Assembly (NCBI RefSeq): GCF_039655745.1
Contig: NZ_JBBYXI010000001.1
Span: forward strand, 496,001-560,000
Length of the DNA: 64,000 nt
Source of the DNA: Hohaiivirga grylli
GTDB lineage: Bacteria > Pseudomonadota > Alphaproteobacteria > Rhizobiales > Beijerinckiaceae
Direction: 5' to 3'
Part shown: positions 62,213 to 64,000 of the stretch, piece by piece
How positions within the stretch are numbered: position 1 is the stretch's first letter
How the letters are laid out: each line of letters begins with the position of its first letter
Translations under genes and position numbers: made by a program
The notes under the pieces: model-generated
Told to the model about the DNA's origin: nothing
Database searches by the model: none
Seen by the model: only the letters and a program-made list of their open reading frames with translations

Positions 62213-63307
62213 ATGGACTGGTTCCGTCAGGTCATGGGCCCTTCCCGCATCTCGGAAGATGGTGAGGACTGGCGGTTCCGGATGCAGTTAAGCCAGCCTT
62301 ATTTTTCCAAATTTGATCGTGAAAAGACATTCTCTTTTGCTCAAAAGGCTGCTGAGGAAGCGGTTGAGCAAATGATTAAGGACAGCGCAAAGGGTGCGCA
62401 TGTGCTTGATGATGCCCTGTTGCGTCGCATGACTGTTGAGGTTTTCCTACAGAACTTCTTTGGTAAGTCTCTTTCGGAGACCGGCGTTGATATGGAAAAG
62501 CTCGCGAGGATGATGGAGTACGGTTCTGAGTACGCCTTTGTTCCTGAAGGAGAAACAAGTGCCCGTTATCAGGAAACGCTCGCACATCTGCCAGATTTGC
62601 GTCGTGAAATGTTAAAAGAGCTGGAGAGCTTTCGCAAAGAAAAGGCTGAACCCAACACATTGCTTGGCGATCTGCAGGCAGCGGACGCAGAAGGCCGGAT
62701 GAGCTTTGTGCAGGAGCATGAGCTGGTTATGCTTTTTGCTGCTGGGACCGAGGCAACCGCTGCAAGTGTTGGCTGGGCCTGTTATCTCTTGGCAAAACAT
62801 CCTGAGGTTCAGGATGCGTTACGGCAGGATGTTCAAAGTCTTTTCAGTGCTGAAAAAGGCACCTGGGGATGCCTCAGTAAACTTGGACGCCTCAATAATT
62901 TTGTTTCCGAAGTACTCAGGCTTTATCCACCAACGCCTGTTATTGCCAAGCTTGCTGTTGAGGATGATGTCATTGGTGATATCAAGGTTTCTGCCGGGCA
63001 GAATGTATTGATTTCATTTGTTGGCGTGCAACATGATAAGCGTTTGCGGCCTGATCCGTGGAAGCTGGATCTGGAAGATACCGCCACCTCATGCCCAGCC
63101 GCTGGTCGTACAACATCATTCAGTATTGGGCCCCGCGTTTGTGGCGGCAAGCATTTTGCGCTCGTCGAAGTTGCAACCTTTCTGGCATTTTTCCTGAGTA
63201 AAGCCCGTTTTGTACTGACATCAGATAAAGAACCGAAATTCCGTTGGAAATCACAGATGCTGCATGCTGGAGGTCAACCAGTAAGCGTTATTCCGATTGA
63301 TGCATAA
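62213..63307 (+). CDS. Cytochrome P450 (main part)
   Basis: 364 residues from the first in-frame ATG, but homology-like sequence extends about 36 codons upstream in the same frame, so this start cuts off the N-terminal strand region and the protein is short for a P450 (usually 400-450). Signatures: C-helix DWRFRMQL, I-helix AAGTEAT (176-182), ExxR as EVLR (233-236), and the heme loop FSIGPRVCGG with the proximal thiolate Cys310. It should hydroxylate or otherwise oxidise a substrate with a separate ferredoxin system, which is not in view. The coupled carrier protein upstream makes a carrier-bound acyl substrate plausible. The SDR gene follows 17 bp later. Confidence 0.88.
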   Translation: MDWFRQVMGPSRISEDGEDWRFRMQLSQPYFSKFDREKTFSFAQKAAEEAVEQMIKDSAKGAHVLDDALLRRMTVEVFLQNFFGKSLSETGVDMEKLARMMEYGSEYAFVPEGETSARYQETLAHLPDLRREMLKELESFRKEKAEPNTLLGDLQAADAEGRMSFVQEHELVMLFAAGTEATAASVGWACYLLAKHPEVQDALRQDVQSLFSAEKGTWGCLSKLGRLNNFVSEVLRLYPPTPVIAKLAVEDDVIGDIKVSAGQNVLISFVGVQHDKRLRPDPWKLDLEDTATSCPAAGRTTSFSIGPRVCGGKHFALVEVATFLAFFLSKARFVLTSDKEPKFRWKSQMLHAGGQPVSVIPIDA

Positions 63308-63324
63308 TTTAAGGGTAGTGTTTT

Positions 63325-64000
63325 ATGTCTGGACGTACATGGCTGATTACCGGCAGCAACCGGGGCTTTGGCCGCTCACTGACAGAGCTGATTCTGCAGC
63401 AGGGTGATCGTGTTATCGCGACAACCCGTAAACCTGATGAGCTTGATGATCTTGTTCGGTTATATCCGGAACATCTCCGGGTATTTGAACTGGATGTCAC
63501 AGATACAGCAGGGATACGTCAGGTTGTTGATCAGGCCTTCGGTCTGTTTGGTTCAATCGACGTGCTGATCAATAACGCCGGCTATCTGCTTTTTGGTGCA
63601 GCAGAAGAACTGGCAGATGAAGAAATCACAGATCAAATCAATACAAACCTTATCGGTTCGATACAGATGGTTCGTGCTGTTCTGCCATATATGCGTCAGC
63701 AGGGCGGGGGACATATTATCCAGCACTCATCCATGTGCGGCCAGATTGGGTTGCCGGCTTTGAGTGCCTATCAGGCTTCAAAGTGGGGTATCGAAGGTTT
63801 TCTGGAAGCTGTTCGGCTGGAAGTGGCCCCCTTCCATATCAAGATCACGATTGTTGAACCCGGATTTGCACAAACCGGATTAAGCCATAGTTCCCGTGTT
63901 GAGAACAAGGTTATCAAGGCCTACCAGCAATCGACAGTCGGTAACTTCCGCAGGCTTCTGGCAGCCAATCGTTTTCCATGCCCGGGTGATGGCGAGAAAA
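63325..64000 (+). CDS. Short-chain dehydrogenase/reductase (cut by window edge)
   Basis: 225 codons are visible, without stop. It starts at an ATG 17 bp after the P450 stop, with AAGGG upstream. Classical SDR features: TGSNRGFG (9-16), NNAG (83-86), Ser136, and Tyr149 with Lys153 in YQASK. It is an NAD(P)-dependent oxidoreductase for alcohol/ketone pairs, and could oxidise the hydroxyl introduced by the P450. The order acyl carrier protein, P450, SDR suggests an operon that continues beyond the window. Confidence 0.9.
   Translation, partial: MSGRTWLITGSNRGFGRSLTELILQQGDRVIATTRKPDELDDLVRLYPEHLRVFELDVTDTAGIRQVVDQAFGLFGSIDVLINNAGYLLFGAAEELADEEITDQINTNLIGSIQMVRAVLPYMRQQGGGHIIQHSSMCGQIGLPALSAYQASKWGIEGFLEAVRLEVAPFHIKITIVEPGFAQTGLSHSSRVENKVIKAYQQSTVGNFRRLLAANRFPCPGDGEK

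Overview
The window reads as chromosomal DNA of an alphaproteobacterium, most likely a Hyphomicrobiales (Rhizobiales) member close to the Brucellaceae. The grounds are the cell-cycle regulator gcrA, the order argD-argF-hslO beside gcrA-phoB-phoU-pstBACS-phoR (an arrangement known from Sinorhizobium and Brucella), the long dCTP deaminase form, GANTC (CcrM-type) sites, and autotransporters of Brucella/Bartonella type. Base composition looks close to half G+C by eye. The genus assignment is inference. I saw no insertion sequence, prophage, rRNA or CRISPR array.

Layout. 1-4.8 kb: two tandem autotransporter-type surface proteins (the first cut by the window edge). 5-12.1 kb: accessory stretch with a LysR regulator divergent from a secreted esterase, two near-duplicate Tat-exported amidases, a small membrane protein and a periplasmic cupin. 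12.4-17 kb: NDUFA9-like reductase, cardiolipin synthase, methylglyoxal synthase, an orphan family-3 solute-binding protein, and Dps. 17-25.5 kb: a complete sugar cluster (kinase, mutarotase-like protein, two ABC permeases, ABC ATPase, binding protein, DeoC aldolase) with a divergent DeoR-type repressor and palindromic operators between them; the enzymes together point to 2-deoxyribose use. 25.5-26.6 kb: DUF2853 gene, two candidate small RNAs, an AT-rich tract and tRNA-Gly(CCC). 26.7-33.3 kb: dCTP deaminase, ArgE-like deacetylase, hslO-argF-argD and gcrA. 33.3-41.1 kb: the phosphate regulon phoR-pstSCAB-phoU-phoB with a Pho box before pstS and a UPF0104 membrane protein ahead of phoR. 41.3-45.8 kb: cobU-cobQ, a cobalamin riboswitch and a BtuB-type receptor. 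46-58.9 kb: lytic transglycosylase, MFS/GntR pair, and a conserved housekeeping set (guaC, rsmI, yraN, gshB, hemW, rdgB, rph, hrcA, lepA). 58.9-61.5 kb: thiosulfate uptake pair (TsuA/TusA-like) and a RecD-like helicase. 61.8-64 kb: acyl carrier protein, cytochrome P450 and short-chain dehydrogenase.

The most interesting part is the right end: a discrete acyl carrier protein whose stop overlaps an ATG for a P450, followed by an SDR that runs out of the window. This looks like the start of a small acyl-oxidising cluster, and the P450 has a frame break near 62102 that splits off its first 18 or so residues. Other points worth a second look are the paired sRNA candidates at 25.9-26.15 kb, the deoxyribose cluster with its operators, the amidase pair, the GANTC cluster before gcrA, and a 10-bp inverted repeat before the thiosulfate transporter.
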